The notes: generated by a model not told the origin, from the letters alone. Counted from the first letter of the stretch, positions 35,713-46,187 are shown. The stretch: 64,000 bases of DNA from Natronolimnobius sp. AArcel1 (GCF_011043775.1 NZ_JAAKXY010000006.1:1-64000), one strand, 5' to 3'. Program-made: numbers and translations.

Positions 35713-36195
35713 ATGGACGAGCGCGACGTTCGACTACTGAAAGCGATTTCCGAACTCGAGACGGGGAGTCCGGAGCAGTTACACGACGCGACCGGGATTC
35801 CCGTCTCGACGATCCACTATCGGCTGAGCAACCTCCGTGACCAGGGGATCATCGAGAACGACCGTTACGAGATTGACCTCGAGGAACTTGGCCTCGGCGT
35901 CACCGTACTGGTAGAGATCCACGCCAATTATCAGGGCTCCTACGAGGAGTTCGCGGATCGGCTCTTGACTGTTGAGGGCGTGACGAACGTCTACTTCACG
36001 ATGGGAAAGACGGATTTCATCGTCCTCGCCCGTCTGAGCGGCAGCGAGATGGTTGAGCGCCTGATCGCCGAGTTCGAGCAACTCGAGGGCGTCGAGCGGA
36101 CGGACTCAACGTTCGTAATCTCAGCAATCGAAGAACGGGAGGCACTCCAGAGCTACGACCTCGAGACGCTGCTCGAGGAGTTAGTCGACGACTGA
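35713..36195 (+). CDS. Lrp/AsnC-family transcriptional regulator
   Basis: A 160-residue regulator. The N-terminal winged helix (ERDVRLLKAISELETGSPEQL, TGIPVSTIHYRLSNLRDQGI in parts) is followed by the RAM effector domain (VTVLVEIHANYQGSYEEFAD, YFTMGKTDFIVLARL). These proteins form octamers that usually sense amino acids. Divergent from the DMT transporter gene. Confidence 0.9.
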   Translation: MDERDVRLLKAISELETGSPEQLHDATGIPVSTIHYRLSNLRDQGIIENDRYEIDLEELGLGVTVLVEIHANYQGSYEEFADRLLTVEGVTNVYFTMGKTDFIVLARLSGSEMVERLIAEFEQLEGVERTDSTFVISAIEEREALQSYDLETLLEELVDD

Positions 36196-36261
36196 CGGTG
36201 AAACCACGATTAGCGATAGAACGACGACTGACTGCGAAAATCGAACTCAAGTCCGGTTCAG

Positions 36262-38136
36262 TCAGGCTCGTTTCTGAATCTCTTCGCGTAGAACCTCGCT
36301 CACGAGGTCACCGTCCGCCTTCCCACGCAGCGCACCCATACATTCGCCCATGAGTCCGGAGAACGCCTGCATTCCCTCCTCTTCGACCTGGCCTTCGTTG
36401 CGCTCGACGACCTCGACGATTGCCTCGCGGACTTCCTCATCGTCAGCGCCGCCGAGGTCCTCTGCATCGGCTGCCTCTTCGGCAGTCCGGTCGGGGTCGT
36501 CGGCCAGTGCTGTAAGGAGATCGCCAACGCCCTCGTTCGGCAGGTCTCCGTCCTCAACCATCCGGAGAACGCCCTGCAGGTGCGTTTCCGTCACGTTCTT
36601 GACGGGAACGTCATCCCGGCGAAGTTCCGTCAACGTCGACTCGAGCGTGGACGCCGCAAGCGTCGGGTCGATGCCGTCTGCAACGACGTCTTCGAACAGC
36701 GGCATGTGCGTGCCGTAGGCGACCTGCTCGGCCAGTCCTGCGCCGAGGTCGTACTCGTCCTGATAGCGGTCGACCTTCTCGGTCAAGAGTTCCGGCTCGG
36801 GAACCTCGCTCGGATCGGGTTCGACTGGCGGTACGTCGGTTTCGGGGTACATCCGCGCTGCACCGGGCAGCGGCCGCAGGTAGCGCGTCGTCCCGTCGTC
36901 GTTCGCACCGCGAGTCTCTTCGGGGACGCCCTCGAGTGCGGTCTGTGCGCGCTCAACGACGGCGTTGATGGCGGCCTCGGCAATGTCGGTCTCGTCGGCG
37001 ACGATGGCAACCGCGTCTTCGGGATCCGCATTGACTGCATCCCGTAGGTCTGCGACCTCATCCTCGGTGACGCCGTAGGCTGGCAACTCGTCGGTATGGA
37101 AAATACCGCCCGCGCCATGGCGCTTTGCGTGATCAGAGAACTCGGTGCCGAGGCGACGGTCCGGGGCGATTTCGCGACCGACGAGGCCGTCGAAGCCCTC
37201 GAGTCGGACGCCCATGACGCTGCCACCGGAACTGAGCGCGCCCTGAATGACGCCGCTGTCGGTTCCCTCGAACACGTCGGTAACGTCTTCGGGGTTGCTG
37301 ACGGCTGCCTCGCGTTCGCCCAGTTCGTCTCGAATGTCGACGAGTTCGGCCTGCCGGGCAACCTCGTTGCGGACGATGTCGTCGATATCGTCGAGGCTCT
37401 GGACACCCTTGATCTCGACGCGTGCGCCCTCCGCGATGGAGACGTTGACGTCCTGGCGGATCGTCCCCAGCCCGCGTTTGACCTTGCCCGTCGAGCGCAG
37501 CAACATGCCGATCCGCTCGGCTGCCTCGAGCGCCTGCTCGGGGCTCGAGATGTCTGGACTCGTGCCGATTTCGACCAGCGGGATGCCGAGGCGGTCGAGA
37601 CTGTAGCGGACACCCTCGTCGGTTTCTTCGACGCGCTGGGCGCTTTCTTCCTCGAGCAGGAGGTCCTCGATGCCGACCGCGCCATCGCTCGTCTCGATTG
37701 CGCCGCCGGTGGCGATCAGCGTCGAGCGCTGGAAGCCCGACGTGTTCGAGCCGTCGACGACGAGTTTGCGCATGACGTTGGCCTGATCGACCGGGTGCAT
37801 GTCCATCAGTTGGGCGACCTCGAGAGCAGTCTCTAAGGCCTCCTCGTCTAACTCGTGGGGTGGTTCGTCGTCTTCTTCGACGAGGCAGGTGGTGTCGTAG
37901 GCGAGGTACTCGAACTCGCGGTCGACCTTGCTTTCTTCTAAGGCGGCATCGTCGATCTCGCCGAGTTCGCTGCGTGTGGGATGGAGGTAGCGCGTAAACG
38001 TGCGGGTTGCTTCCTCCGGTTCGCGCAGGTCGGTCGGACACTGACAAAACAGCTTCGTCGCCGTATCGAGTTGCTGGTGGATTTCCAGCCCGGCGACGAG
38101 ACCGAGGTCCTCGTAATCGTACTCGGTATCGCTCAT
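36262..38136 (-). CDS. gatE: Glutamyl-tRNA(Gln) amidotransferase subunit E
   Basis: A 624-residue subunit of the archaeal GatDE enzyme, which converts Glu-tRNA(Gln) to Gln-tRNA(Gln). The GatB-like cradle starts LVAGLEIHQQLDTATKLFCQ, the AspRS-like insertion follows, and the YqeY-like tail has EEEGMQAFSGLMGECMGAL. The length is right for GatE (GatB is about 480). The partner gatD is not in the window. Archaea use GatDE for glutamine tRNA, so the gene should be essential. Confidence 0.96.
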   Translation of the reverse strand: MSDTEYDYEDLGLVAGLEIHQQLDTATKLFCQCPTDLREPEEATRTFTRYLHPTRSELGEIDDAALEESKVDREFEYLAYDTTCLVEEDDEPPHELDEEALETALEVAQLMDMHPVDQANVMRKLVVDGSNTSGFQRSTLIATGGAIETSDGAVGIEDLLLEEESAQRVEETDEGVRYSLDRLGIPLVEIGTSPDISSPEQALEAAERIGMLLRSTGKVKRGLGTIRQDVNVSIAEGARVEIKGVQSLDDIDDIVRNEVARQAELVDIRDELGEREAAVSNPEDVTDVFEGTDSGVIQGALSSGGSVMGVRLEGFDGLVGREIAPDRRLGTEFSDHAKRHGAGGIFHTDELPAYGVTEDEVADLRDAVNADPEDAVAIVADETDIAEAAINAVVERAQTALEGVPEETRGANDDGTTRYLRPLPGAARMYPETDVPPVEPDPSEVPEPELLTEKVDRYQDEYDLGAGLAEQVAYGTHMPLFEDVVADGIDPTLAASTLESTLTELRRDDVPVKNVTETHLQGVLRMVEDGDLPNEGVGDLLTALADDPDRTAEEAADAEDLGGADDEEVREAIVEVVERNEGQVEEEGMQAFSGLMGECMGALRGKADGDLVSEVLREEIQKRA

Positions 38137-38547
38137 TGGCGTGGACTCGGAGGCGGAGGGGTAAAAAACCGTCCAGTTGCGGTCAGACCCACGTCGGTAC
38201 TCTGTCGCCCCATGCCCTGTCCGACTGGCCAGACGCGGGGCTGTCGCTTTCGTTCGATACAGTCTACGGGGAGCGCAGTCGCTCGAGAGTATTAGAGAGA
38301 CGGGGTAGGCCAGTCAACGACAGTGCACGTGGAAACCACGCACAGTGAAAGGTGGTTGCCTGACCGTGCCGCCTACCCGAATTCTGTTCTATCGCCATAA
38401 AACACCTCCGGTCGGTGGATGCGAACTGGCTAACTCGAGAACGGATCGCGTCGCAATTGCGTGCTGTCAGTGTGGCCGGCTTCGTTACTCCTGTACTGGT
38501 GCGAGCGCAAGCACAACGGCTACACGCCGGTCGAAACACACTCGAGT

Positions 38548-38694
38548 ATGGTCCGGATTTCGACGATCGTCATCGTGCTCGCGATCATCCTCGGTATCGG
38601 CCTGATTCCGATTCCCGTGATTCCCGGCGTGGGAATCCTCGTCGGCCTCTCGGGTATCGTCATCGGGATTATCCTGCGACTCCTCGGGCACTGA
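38548..38694 (+). CDS. Very small membrane protein
   Basis: A 48-residue protein, almost wholly hydrophobic: TIVIVLAIILGIGLIPIPVI, then GVGILVGLSGIVIGI, ending in RLLGH. One long or two short helices with Pro/Gly turns. Function unknown. The ATG at 38548 is preferred over a longer frame from 38461, whose upstream part is not coding-like. It ends 44 bases from the convergent btuD gene. Confidence 0.6.
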   Translation: MVRISTIVIVLAIILGIGLIPIPVIPGVGILVGLSGIVIGIILRLLGH

Positions 38695-38738
38695 CAACAG
38701 CCTACAGATACGTCCCCACCCGTTCGCGTCGCCGCCGT

Positions 38739-40100
38739 TCAGTCCGCACTCGAGGGCGTCTTGAGTTCCTGTGAGATACCATCAGAAATCGCCTCGAGAA
38801 CCGTCTCTGGAGTCGATTTAACTGTTGTTGCGGACTCGAACATCGTCGGGGCGTGAGATGAATCGAGTTCGACGCCATCGTCTGGCGGGCCTGCGACGAC
38901 GACTGGCCCGGCCGACGCAGCGACCGTCTCGAGCAACTGCTTCGTGCCACGCCGGGTGGCTCGCTCGAGGACGGATTCGGTGACGACCGTGATGTCCGCC
39001 GATTGGACTGACTCTTCGAACGCCGTCACTGTGGCCGAGGAGAGCGATTCAAAGGGTGCGACCTCGAGTCGCTCGACACCGAGCGACCGGGCGGTTTCGG
39101 CTGCGGTATCGCCTGCAGTGACCGGTCCGATACTGGGATCGATGGCAGCCGCCGCGGTCTCGAGGCGCGCGAGTACGCCCGCGGCGGTGGCACCTGTCCC
39201 GAAAACGTGCACACGAACTGACTCTGCACTGGTTTCGTCTTGTGTTTCGGCCTGTGTCTGATCGAGATGTGACTTGTCGGGAAGTGCTGTCACCGTCTCT
39301 GTTCCCGTCACGGGATTGGTCGTCACCGCTGCAGTCGCATCGAACACGTCTGCGACCGCCGCTCCGGTGAGAACCGCTGTCGGTGAGCCGCTGCGATAGA
39401 CGCCGCCATCCGCGAGCATCACGAGCCGGTCGCAGTAGCGCGCTGCGTGATTCAGGTCGTGAATCGCTGCGACGACGGTTCGGCCCTCCTCAACGAGTTC
39501 ACGAACCAACTCGAGTGTCTCAATCTGGTAGGTCACGTCGAGACTCGCGGTCGGTTCGTCGAGTAACATGACGGGTGTCTCCTGTGCAATCGCACGCGCG
39601 AGGACGACCCGTTGGCGCTCACCGCCGCTGAGTTCGTCGATCGGTCGATCCGCAAATTGTGTGGTTCGCGTGCGCTCGAGGGCGTGATCCACGGCTTCTC
39701 GATCGGCCGCCGTGGGCGGTGAAAAGCGCGACCGGTGTGGATGGCGGCCCATTTCGACGACGGTTTCGACGTCGAACGAAAACGAGAGCGTCGTATCCTG
39801 TGGGACGACCGCGACGCGTCGACTCGAGGCTTTCGACGAGAGACTGTGAATATCGGTCTCATCAACCGTGACGGTGCCCGATGTGGGTGTGAGCGCGCCG
39901 CTGATTGCACGGAGCAGCGTGGTCTTTCCCGCGCCATTGGGGCCGACGAGGCCAATGAACTCTCCGGGTTCGACAGCGAGTGAGGCGTTCTCGAGGACCG
40001 AAACGTCGCCAAACGAGACTGAGACGTTGTCAACGTCGATCTGGCCGCCGGTGGGTGGAGCAGATTGGTCGGGCTCGCCACTGTTTTTGAACCCAATCAT
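38739..40100 (-). CDS. btuD: Corrinoid/siderophore-type ABC transporter ATPase with C-terminal extension
   Basis: A 453-residue ATPase. Walker [10 protein letters not shown] (53-61), signature LSGGERQRV (157-165) and Walker B MLLDEP (178-183) are intact, and the order is that of BtuD/FepC-type subunits. The first 265 residues make a normal subunit. A further 165-residue domain follows ([20 protein letters not shown], then [19 protein letters not shown]) that resembles a nucleotide- or precursor-binding fold and is not part of Escherichia coli BtuD. Four-base overlap with btuC (ATGA). The vitamin B12 call rests on the context; haem or siderophore import is the alternative. Confidence 0.87.
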   Translation of the reverse strand: MIGFKNSGEPDQSAPPTGGQIDVDNVSVSFGDVSVLENASLAVEPGEFIGLVGPNGAGKTTLLRAISGALTPTSGTVTVDETDIHSLSSKASSRRVAVVPQDTTLSFSFDVETVVEMGRHPHRSRFSPPTAADREAVDHALERTRTTQFADRPIDELSGGERQRVVLARAIAQETPVMLLDEPTASLDVTYQIETLELVRELVEEGRTVVAAIHDLNHAARYCDRLVMLADGGVYRSGSPTAVLTGAAVADVFDATAAVTTNPVTGTETVTALPDKSHLDQTQAETQDETSAESVRVHVFGTGATAAGVLARLETAAAAIDPSIGPVTAGDTAAETARSLGVERLEVAPFESLSSATVTAFEESVQSADITVVTESVLERATRRGTKQLLETVAASAGPVVVAGPPDDGVELDSSHAPTMFESATTVKSTPETVLEAISDGISQELKTPSSAD

Positions 40101-41188
40101 AGCGAGTGCACCTCGCGTTTCGTGAGTAAGTACAGAAAGAAGGGGGCTCCGAGGGCCGCCGTAACGATCCCGACGGGAACAATCGGCAGGCCATAGAGGC
40201 CAACACGGGCGATGGTATCCGTGATGACGAGAAACGAGGCTCCAGCAAGTGCGCTCGTCGGCAACAGGATGCGGTGATCGGGGCCAACGATCAGGCGCAT
40301 GATGTGGGGGACGACGAGGCCAACGAAGCCGATGACACCGGCGACCGCGACGCCCGCTGCGGTGACGATGCTCGCAACCGCGAGCAACAGGATCTTCGTT
40401 CGTTCGACGTTGACACCGAGATGATGGGCGTCTTCCTCGCCGAGTAGCAAGACGTTCATCTCGCGGGTGTAGACGCTAAGGATGCCAACGCCGAGAAGCG
40501 AGACTGGCAACGCGAACGCGATATCACCCCAGTTGCTTCGATGGAGATGGCCCATCATCCAGACCACTGCCTCCCGAAGGTCGTCGCCGCTGTGGACGAG
40601 CATGTACGAAATCATCGCTCCCAGAAACGCCTGAATTGCGACCCCTGCGAGCAACAACGTCGCAACCGGGGTCCGCCCGCCCTCCGTCGCAATCGCATAC
40701 ACGGTGAACGCCGTGATGATCGCGCCCAAAAACGCCGCGACCTGCAACGGTGAAATCTCTATTGTGCCAATCACCGCCGGTATCGTGACACTCGAGAAGG
40801 GGATAAGCGCGGGAAACGCGATGGCGGCGACGGCACCCGCTGCGGCACCGCTCGAGACCCCGATAATAGAGGGGTCTGCGAGTGGATTGCGGAAGAATCC
40901 TTGCATGACCGTTCCAGCGGCTGCGAGTGCAAAGCCGACCGTCGCGGCAAGTATGATACGCGGAAGCCGAACGTCCATCACGATCGTCTGGTGTGCGGTG
41001 GGGACGTCGTACATGTCGGTTGCGACGTGGTTGGCGATCGCTTGGACGACCGTTATGGCGTTGATCCGGACCGGTCCGAGCATCGCGCTTCCGATCACAA
41101 CGACGGCGAGCAGCGCTAGTAGACCGATTGACCACGACAGGATCCGTCCGGACTGCGACACGTTTGCAAGCTCGCTTGCAGTAGTCAA
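40097..41188 (-). CDS. btuC: Corrinoid/siderophore-type ABC transporter permease (FecCD family)
   Basis: A 363-residue permease with about ten helices. Family signs include [35 protein letters not shown], the GQAA-like coupling area and [19 protein letters not shown] near the end. It pairs with the ATPase gene that overlaps it. Its start is 33 bases from the divergent binding-protein gene, so the two promoters must overlap. Confidence 0.93.
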   Translation of the reverse strand: MTTASELANVSQSGRILSWSIGLLALLAVVVIGSAMLGPVRINAITVVQAIANHVATDMYDVPTAHQTIVMDVRLPRIILAATVGFALAAAGTVMQGFFRNPLADPSIIGVSSGAAAGAVAAIAFPALIPFSSVTIPAVIGTIEISPLQVAAFLGAIITAFTVYAIATEGGRTPVATLLLAGVAIQAFLGAMISYMLVHSGDDLREAVVWMMGHLHRSNWGDIAFALPVSLLGVGILSVYTREMNVLLLGEEDAHHLGVNVERTKILLLAVASIVTAAGVAVAGVIGFVGLVVPHIMRLIVGPDHRILLPTSALAGASFLVITDTIARVGLYGLPIVPVGIVTAALGAPFFLYLLTKREVHSL

Positions 41189-41220
41189 ATATTTGTTGGA
41201 GTGGGCTGACGTACGACCAG

Positions 41221-42396
41221 ATGCAACAGAAATTCATTGCGCTCGTCGCTGCCGTTGTCCTCCTGGCAGCCGTCGCTCCCGCAGCCGTCGCCGGAGCCCC
41301 GGGCGCCCCACCCAGTGCCCAGTTCGCTGACCAACAGACACCCCACTCAGCCGCGTTGGCTCAGGAATCGCTCACCTGCGAGTACCCACTCGAACTCGAG
41401 GACGGCACGGGTGAGACAGTCGAACTCGAGGAGGAACCTGAATCGGTCGTTGCGCTCCAGCCGAGCGATGCGCAGGTTATGTTCGAAATCGGTGCCGAAG
41501 ACAAACTCGACGGCATGCCTGTCGGAGAGTATACCGAGTATCTCGACGCTGACGAGGAATTGGATATCTCAGATGACAGCGGTGTCGAGCCGGTCACTGA
41601 GGAGGTAATCGACCGCGAACCAGATGTCGTTCTCGCTGCAGACGCGCTGGCTGGCGATGACGTCGTCGATCAACTTCGTGATGCTGGCCTCACTGTCTAC
41701 GTCTTCCAGACTGAGGACTCACTCGACGGTGTCGCCGAGAATATCCGACTTACCGGCGAAATTGTCGGCGAGTGTGAGGGTGCTGAAGCGTCGATTGACT
41801 GGATGGACGAACGCCTCGAGATCATCGAGAACGCCGTCGAAGACGAGGATCGCCCGCTCGCGTACTACCCAATGGGCGGTGGCTTCACCCCCGGTGCAGG
41901 CACGTTCCAGGATGAAATTCTGACGACTGCCGGTGTCGAGAACCTCGGCGCAGAAGCCGGCCTCGAGGGCTGGGGCGAGATTAGCGAGGAAACCGTGATC
42001 GAGGAAGATCCCGACTGGATTATCTACGGCGAGTCCTGGGACGAGCCACCAGTCGGTGAAGCCGTCATGGGAACGACTGCATACGAGAACGAGCAGTTTG
42101 TCACCGTCCACGATAACTTCATGAGCCAGCCCGGTCCGCTCGTGGTCTATGCAATCGAGGATATCGCACAGGAAGTCCACCCAGACGCCTATGAGGACGC
42201 CGCGGCCGAACTCGAGGACGAGGTGGGCGACGACGCTGAAACGGAGAGCGACGACAGCGACGCAGATGATGGAGCAGCCGACGACACTGACGATGCTGTC
42301 GAGACGGATGATGCAGGGAGCGAGTCGATCCCTGGCTTCGGCGCACCCGTTGCCATCATTGGCGCACTTCTCGCTGCGTTCTTGTTGCGCCGATAA
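41221..42396 (+). CDS. btuF: BtuF-like substrate-binding protein with PGF-CTERM anchor
   Basis: A 391-residue exported binding protein of the BtuF/FhuD fold. The N-terminus is a Sec-type signal ([20 protein letters not shown]) without lipobox. The two lobes are joined by a long helix; recognisable are [36 protein letters not shown] and [11 protein letters not shown]. The C-terminus has an acidic linker, then [20 protein letters not shown] and Arg-Arg. This is the PGF-CTERM signal that archaeosortase A cuts to attach a lipid. Divergent from btuCD; corrinoid is the likely ligand. Confidence 0.9.
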   Translation: MQQKFIALVAAVVLLAAVAPAAVAGAPGAPPSAQFADQQTPHSAALAQESLTCEYPLELEDGTGETVELEEEPESVVALQPSDAQVMFEIGAEDKLDGMPVGEYTEYLDADEELDISDDSGVEPVTEEVIDREPDVVLAADALAGDDVVDQLRDAGLTVYVFQTEDSLDGVAENIRLTGEIVGECEGAEASIDWMDERLEIIENAVEDEDRPLAYYPMGGGFTPGAGTFQDEILTTAGVENLGAEAGLEGWGEISEETVIEEDPDWIIYGESWDEPPVGEAVMGTTAYENEQFVTVHDNFMSQPGPLVVYAIEDIAQEVHPDAYEDAAAELEDEVGDDAETESDDSDADDGAADDTDDAVETDDAGSESIPGFGAPVAIIGALLAAFLLRR

Positions 42397-42468
42397 CGAC
42401 GATACGTCGGCATTTCATGGCAAGTTGTTTTGAAAAGGATTTACACGTCGGCCATCACAGAGTAGCGC

Positions 42469-42747
42469 ATGGTCGAGAACGTTATCTGGCCCGCCTATCT
42501 CGATGCGGCCCGCACACGCTCTGAGGGGCGCCGCGTCGCGGAGGATCTGGCCGTCGACGAGCCGTCGGTCGACGAAATCGCGAAAGCCGTCCAGCAGATC
42601 GGCTACGACGCGACGATTGAACGCGATAAAGCCTACTCGAGAGAGCCGTGGGCTGATCGCGGCCGCGTCGTCGTCCGCGGGGCCGACGATTCGAAAAATG
42701 ACCTCGTACAGGCTGTCGCGGCCTACGTCGTCGCGATGCGTGACTAA
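42469..42747 (+). CDS. srp19: Signal recognition particle 19 kDa protein
   Basis: A 92-residue RNA-binding protein that helps SRP54 dock on the 7S RNA. It starts [20 protein letters not shown] and contains the SRP19 fold ([20 protein letters not shown]). Length is normal for archaea. Its stop is one base before the gar1 start, so they form one transcript. Confidence 0.94.
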   Translation: MVENVIWPAYLDAARTRSEGRRVAEDLAVDEPSVDEIAKAVQQIGYDATIERDKAYSREPWADRGRVVVRGADDSKNDLVQAVAAYVVAMRD

Positions 42748-42748
42748 C

Positions 42749-43000
42749 ATGCGCCGCGTAGGTTCCGTTGTCCGAATCGCACAGGGACTCGCCGTCCTTC
42801 GGGCTGATGAGAGTGATAACACCGGCGACACTTCTGACTTACAGAACAACATCGGCACAATCGTTCTCGATGACTCACTCGAGGAAGTTGGTCGTGTTGT
42901 CGATGTTTTTGGGCCTGTCTCCCGGCCGTACTTGGCGGTGACGCCGGACGACGATGTCCATGTGCCAGCACTGGTCGGCTCGACGCTGTACGCTCGCTAG
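42749..43000 (+). CDS. gar1: H/ACA RNP component Gar1
   Basis: An 83-residue protein of the box H/ACA ribonucleoprotein for pseudouridylation. The Gar1 core is seen in NIGTIVLDDSLEEVGRVVDV and FGPVSRPYLAVTPDDDVHVP. The start is the ATG at 42749, right after the srp19 stop; the longer open frame from 42503 overlaps srp19 and is spurious. Placement after srp19 is a common haloarchaeal order. Confidence 0.9.
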   Translation: MRRVGSVVRIAQGLAVLRADESDNTGDTSDLQNNIGTIVLDDSLEEVGRVVDVFGPVSRPYLAVTPDDDVHVPALVGSTLYAR

Positions 43001-43063
43001 GCTGAGAAGCGGCCTCGAGCGCCAACGAAAACACCCATAGGAACGGGGTGCAAACGCCGCGCC

Positions 43064-44128
43064 ATGAACGATCGGATGCGGGTTCTCTTCGCCGTTGGAT
43101 TCGTCGTGGTGCTCTTTCTCGGCGTCCAACTCGGCTCGCTCGCGCTTATCGAGCCGTTCGACGAGTCTGGCCATCAGGCCGTCGAGGACCCTGAGAACCC
43201 GACCAACAGTATCGTCTACTTCGGGATTATTCTCGTCGCAACCGCGTTGATGCTCGCCGCGTTCAAGTACGAGTTCGAGCGCCTGATTCAGGCGTTGATC
43301 ATTGGGGTCAGCGTGATGATTTCGTGGTTCGTCTTCACGGAGTTCATCCCGCCTGTCGTCACGGCCGGTTCGATGAACGTCCTCGCTGTCCTCGCCGCGT
43401 TCGGCGTCGGGGGCGCGCTCCTGTTCTATCCGGAGTGGTACGTCATCGACCTTGCCGGGGTGTTGATGGGCGCGGGCGCGGCCGCGCTGTTCGGGATCAG
43501 TTTCGGACTGTTACCGGCGCTGCTCTTGCTCGCTGTCCTCGCCGTTTACGACGCGATCAGCGTCTATGGCACCGAGCATATGCTTGACCTCGCCGAAGGC
43601 GTGATGGATCTGAAAATCCCCGTCGTCCTCGTGATCCCGACGACGCTGTCGTACTCTTATCTGGCAGCCGGGAGCGGACCCGAGACACTCGATGACGCAG
43701 ACGAAGCTGAACCCAACGACGCAGACACCACGGCAACGGCCAACTCTCCGACGCCGGAAGCAAACGGCGGCACAGGTGCTGAACCGGCGGAGACTGCCGC
43801 TGGCGACACCACAGCAGACGACGACCGCGAGTTTGACCGCGACGCACTGTTCATCGGACTCGGCGACGCTGTCATCCCGACAATTCTCGTCGTGAGCGCG
43901 GCCTTCTTCCTCGAGGCCGACACGGTCGGTGGCTCGCTCCTGATGATCAACGCGCCGGCACTCGGCGCGATGGTCGGCACGCTCGTCGGTCTGCTTGTCT
44001 TGCTCTGGATGGTCCTCAAGGGCCGCGCCCATGCGGGACTCCCGCTGCTCAACGGCGGTGCAATCAGTGGCTACCTCATTGGTGCGCTCGCAAGCGGGGT
44101 TTCGATTATGACGGCACTCGGTCTGTAG
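43064..44128 (+). CDS. Presenilin-type intramembrane aspartyl protease
   Basis: A 354-residue membrane protease (PSH) that cleaves helices within the bilayer. Nine hydrophobic segments are predicted. The two catalytic aspartates are present in their motifs: LAVYDAISV (Asp163) and FIGLGDAVIP (Asp268). The third motif, PAL in homologues, reads GLPLLNGG. The loop of about 60 residues between the catalytic helices is acidic and of low complexity. The gene is 63 bases after gar1 and may be part of that transcript. Substrates in haloarchaea are unknown. Confidence 0.92.
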   Translation: MNDRMRVLFAVGFVVVLFLGVQLGSLALIEPFDESGHQAVEDPENPTNSIVYFGIILVATALMLAAFKYEFERLIQALIIGVSVMISWFVFTEFIPPVVTAGSMNVLAVLAAFGVGGALLFYPEWYVIDLAGVLMGAGAAALFGISFGLLPALLLLAVLAVYDAISVYGTEHMLDLAEGVMDLKIPVVLVIPTTLSYSYLAAGSGPETLDDADEAEPNDADTTATANSPTPEANGGTGAEPAETAAGDTTADDDREFDRDALFIGLGDAVIPTILVVSAAFFLEADTVGGSLLMINAPALGAMVGTLVGLLVLLWMVLKGRAHAGLPLLNGGAISGYLIGALASGVSIMTALGL

Positions 44129-44279
44129 TCCGCTCTTGCGTCTGTCCCTCAAGTTGGATTTGTTCTGTTTATGCGTCTCGAGTCATATTTCTCCAACACA
44201 ATCTGTCACACGGTCGCTCTCACCATGGTCCTCGAGACGTATGTGCAACCTTAAGTGTGATTCTCTCTCACGGTTGGGT

Positions 44280-45329
44280 ATGTCTAGAGAACGACCCGTC
44301 GAGGAACTGTTGCCAACCGTCGCGTCATACACGAACGACCTCGATTTCGAGGATTTCATTCAGGGCGAGCGCCCGATGGTGCTTCGTGGCTTCCTTGCGA
44401 CGGACGACGACGAACACACAGAAATCGCCGAGCGCTACATCGACTGGGCGGTCCGCTCACAATCGAGTGACGGCCTGATGGCCTACGGTTCGATCGACGT
44501 GGTGCCGGAGTGGGACGAACACCGCATCTTCCGACCCATTCCGGACGCCGGCGCAGTCGCCGTCCTCGCGCTCGAGGTCTACGAAAACGGTGGCCCGGAG
44601 TCCTATCTCGAGGCGTGCAAGCGACAGTTCGAGTATCTCCACGAGGATGCCCCGCGCAGTGAGGACGGTGGGATCACCCACCACATGGACGATATCGAAC
44701 TCTGGATCGACGCGATCTACATGATGTGCCCGTTCATGGCCCGCTACGGCCAACTGACGGACACGCCCGAAGCAATCGACGAAGCCGTCGACCAGATTCT
44801 AGTCCACGCAAAACGACTTCGTGACCCACACAGCGACCTCTATCGCCACATCTGGCGCGAACAGCCAAACAGCTTCCCAGACGGCTCGCTCTGGCTCCGC
44901 GGGAACGGCTGGTTCGCCACCGGCGTCCTCGACACGCTTGATTACATCCCCGAGGACCACCCGAAGCGCGACCGCGTCGAGGAACTGCTCGTCGACCACC
45001 TCGAGAGCATGGCTGACTACCAGGATGCAAGCGGTTTCTGGCACCACCTCATCGACGACGACACGATGTATCTGGAGACCTCGGGGACGCTCCAGTACGC
45101 CTACGCCTTCGTCGACGCAATCGAACGCGGGCTGCTCGAGGAGGAGTATCTCGAGGTCGCCGAAGACGCGATGAACGCGGCGAAGACGGTCGTCACGACC
45201 GACGGCGCGGTCCAGCGCAACGCAGCGATGCCCGGCGGTCCTGAGGCCCCGCAGGCCATCAATCTCTACGGCCAGGGCTGGTTCCTGATCGCGGGGAAAC
45301 GGCTTCTCGAGTCGGACGCTGACGTCTAA
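44280..45329 (+). CDS. Glycoside hydrolase family 88/105-like protein
   Basis: A 349-residue (alpha/alpha)6-barrel enzyme. GH88/GH105 members hydrate and split the unsaturated sugar left by polysaccharide lyases. The signature DDIELWIDAIYMMCPFMARY (catalytic Asp area) is near residue 140, and LWLRGNGWFATGVLDTLDYI follows. No signal peptide is present, so it works inside the cell. The start at 44280 (MSRERPV) is chosen since the upstream frame (from 44136) is basic and Ser-rich. The natural substrate is unknown; unsaturated uronides would need an importer. Confidence 0.82.
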   Translation: MSRERPVEELLPTVASYTNDLDFEDFIQGERPMVLRGFLATDDDEHTEIAERYIDWAVRSQSSDGLMAYGSIDVVPEWDEHRIFRPIPDAGAVAVLALEVYENGGPESYLEACKRQFEYLHEDAPRSEDGGITHHMDDIELWIDAIYMMCPFMARYGQLTDTPEAIDEAVDQILVHAKRLRDPHSDLYRHIWREQPNSFPDGSLWLRGNGWFATGVLDTLDYIPEDHPKRDRVEELLVDHLESMADYQDASGFWHHLIDDDTMYLETSGTLQYAYAFVDAIERGLLEEEYLEVAEDAMNAAKTVVTTDGAVQRNAAMPGGPEAPQAINLYGQGWFLIAGKRLLESDADV

Positions 45330-45380
45330 GGCCACATACCAATCAAAACAACCTTTCTGCCGTGTGTGCGCGTTTGGCAG

Positions 45381-46187
45381 TTATTCGCTGAGGTGGCTCC
45401 GAAGCGCCTCGTTCATCGCGTCGACCGGCGCGTCTTCGCCCGTCCACGTCTCGAACGCGTCGACGCCCTGGAAGAGCAACATCCACGCGCCGTCGATTGT
45501 CTGCGCGCCAGCAGCCGCCGCATCGCTGAGGAATCGCGTCTCGAGTGGCTTATACACCGCGTCGTACGCCGTCAGGTCGTCGTGCCAGGCATCGGCGGGT
45601 GCAGCGGATACGTCCTCCTCGAGGCCCACGCTGGTCGCGTTGGCGACGACATCTGCCTCGGCCATCAGGTCAGGGAGTTCCTCGAGTCCGTGGCCGCTCG
45701 CACCGGGAACGTCGTCCGCGAGGTCGTGTGCCTTCGACTCCGTTCGGTTCGCAATCGAGACGGTTCCACCCGCCTCTTCGAATCCGAACGCAAGCGCGCG
45801 TGCGGCCCCACCGGCACCGATGACGACGGCTTTGGCACCCTCGAGCGAGACGCCATGGTGGTCGAAGGCCTGTAGCGTGCCGGTCATGTCGGTGTTGTAC
45901 CCGACCGGGCCGTCGTCGGTGAAGTCGATTGTGTTGACTGCGCCGACGCGCTGAGCTTTTTCGTCCACGTCGGCGAACTCGAAGGCATCGTGTTTGAACG
46001 GCAGTGTGACGGTCAGGCCGTCGACGCCAAGCGCTTGCGCACCGCGAAACGCCTCCTCGATTCGGTCGGGGTCTGCTTCAAAGGTGACGAACTTCGCGTC
46101 GATACCGCACGCATCGAAGGCCGCTTCGTGCATTGGCGGTGACAACGAGTGCTCGACAGGGTTTCCGATAATTCCGTAAACGTCCAT
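45381..46187 (-). CDS. aroE: Shikimate dehydrogenase
   Basis: A 268-residue NADPH enzyme of aromatic amino-acid synthesis. The substrate site has YGIIGNPVEHSLSPPMHEAA, then LTVTLPFKHDAF (catalytic Lys) and the nucleotide fold AVVIGAGGAARALAFGFEE. Length is typical. The ATG at 46187 (MDVYGIIG) is standard; the open frame upstream is not coding-like. Convergent with the GH88/105-like gene. Confidence 0.95.
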   Translation of the reverse strand: MDVYGIIGNPVEHSLSPPMHEAAFDACGIDAKFVTFEADPDRIEEAFRGAQALGVDGLTVTLPFKHDAFEFADVDEKAQRVGAVNTIDFTDDGPVGYNTDMTGTLQAFDHHGVSLEGAKAVVIGAGGAARALAFGFEEAGGTVSIANRTESKAHDLADDVPGASGHGLEELPDLMAEADVVANATSVGLEEDVSAAPADAWHDDLTAYDAVYKPLETRFLSDAAAAGAQTIDGAWMLLFQGVDAFETWTGEDAPVDAMNEALRSHLSE

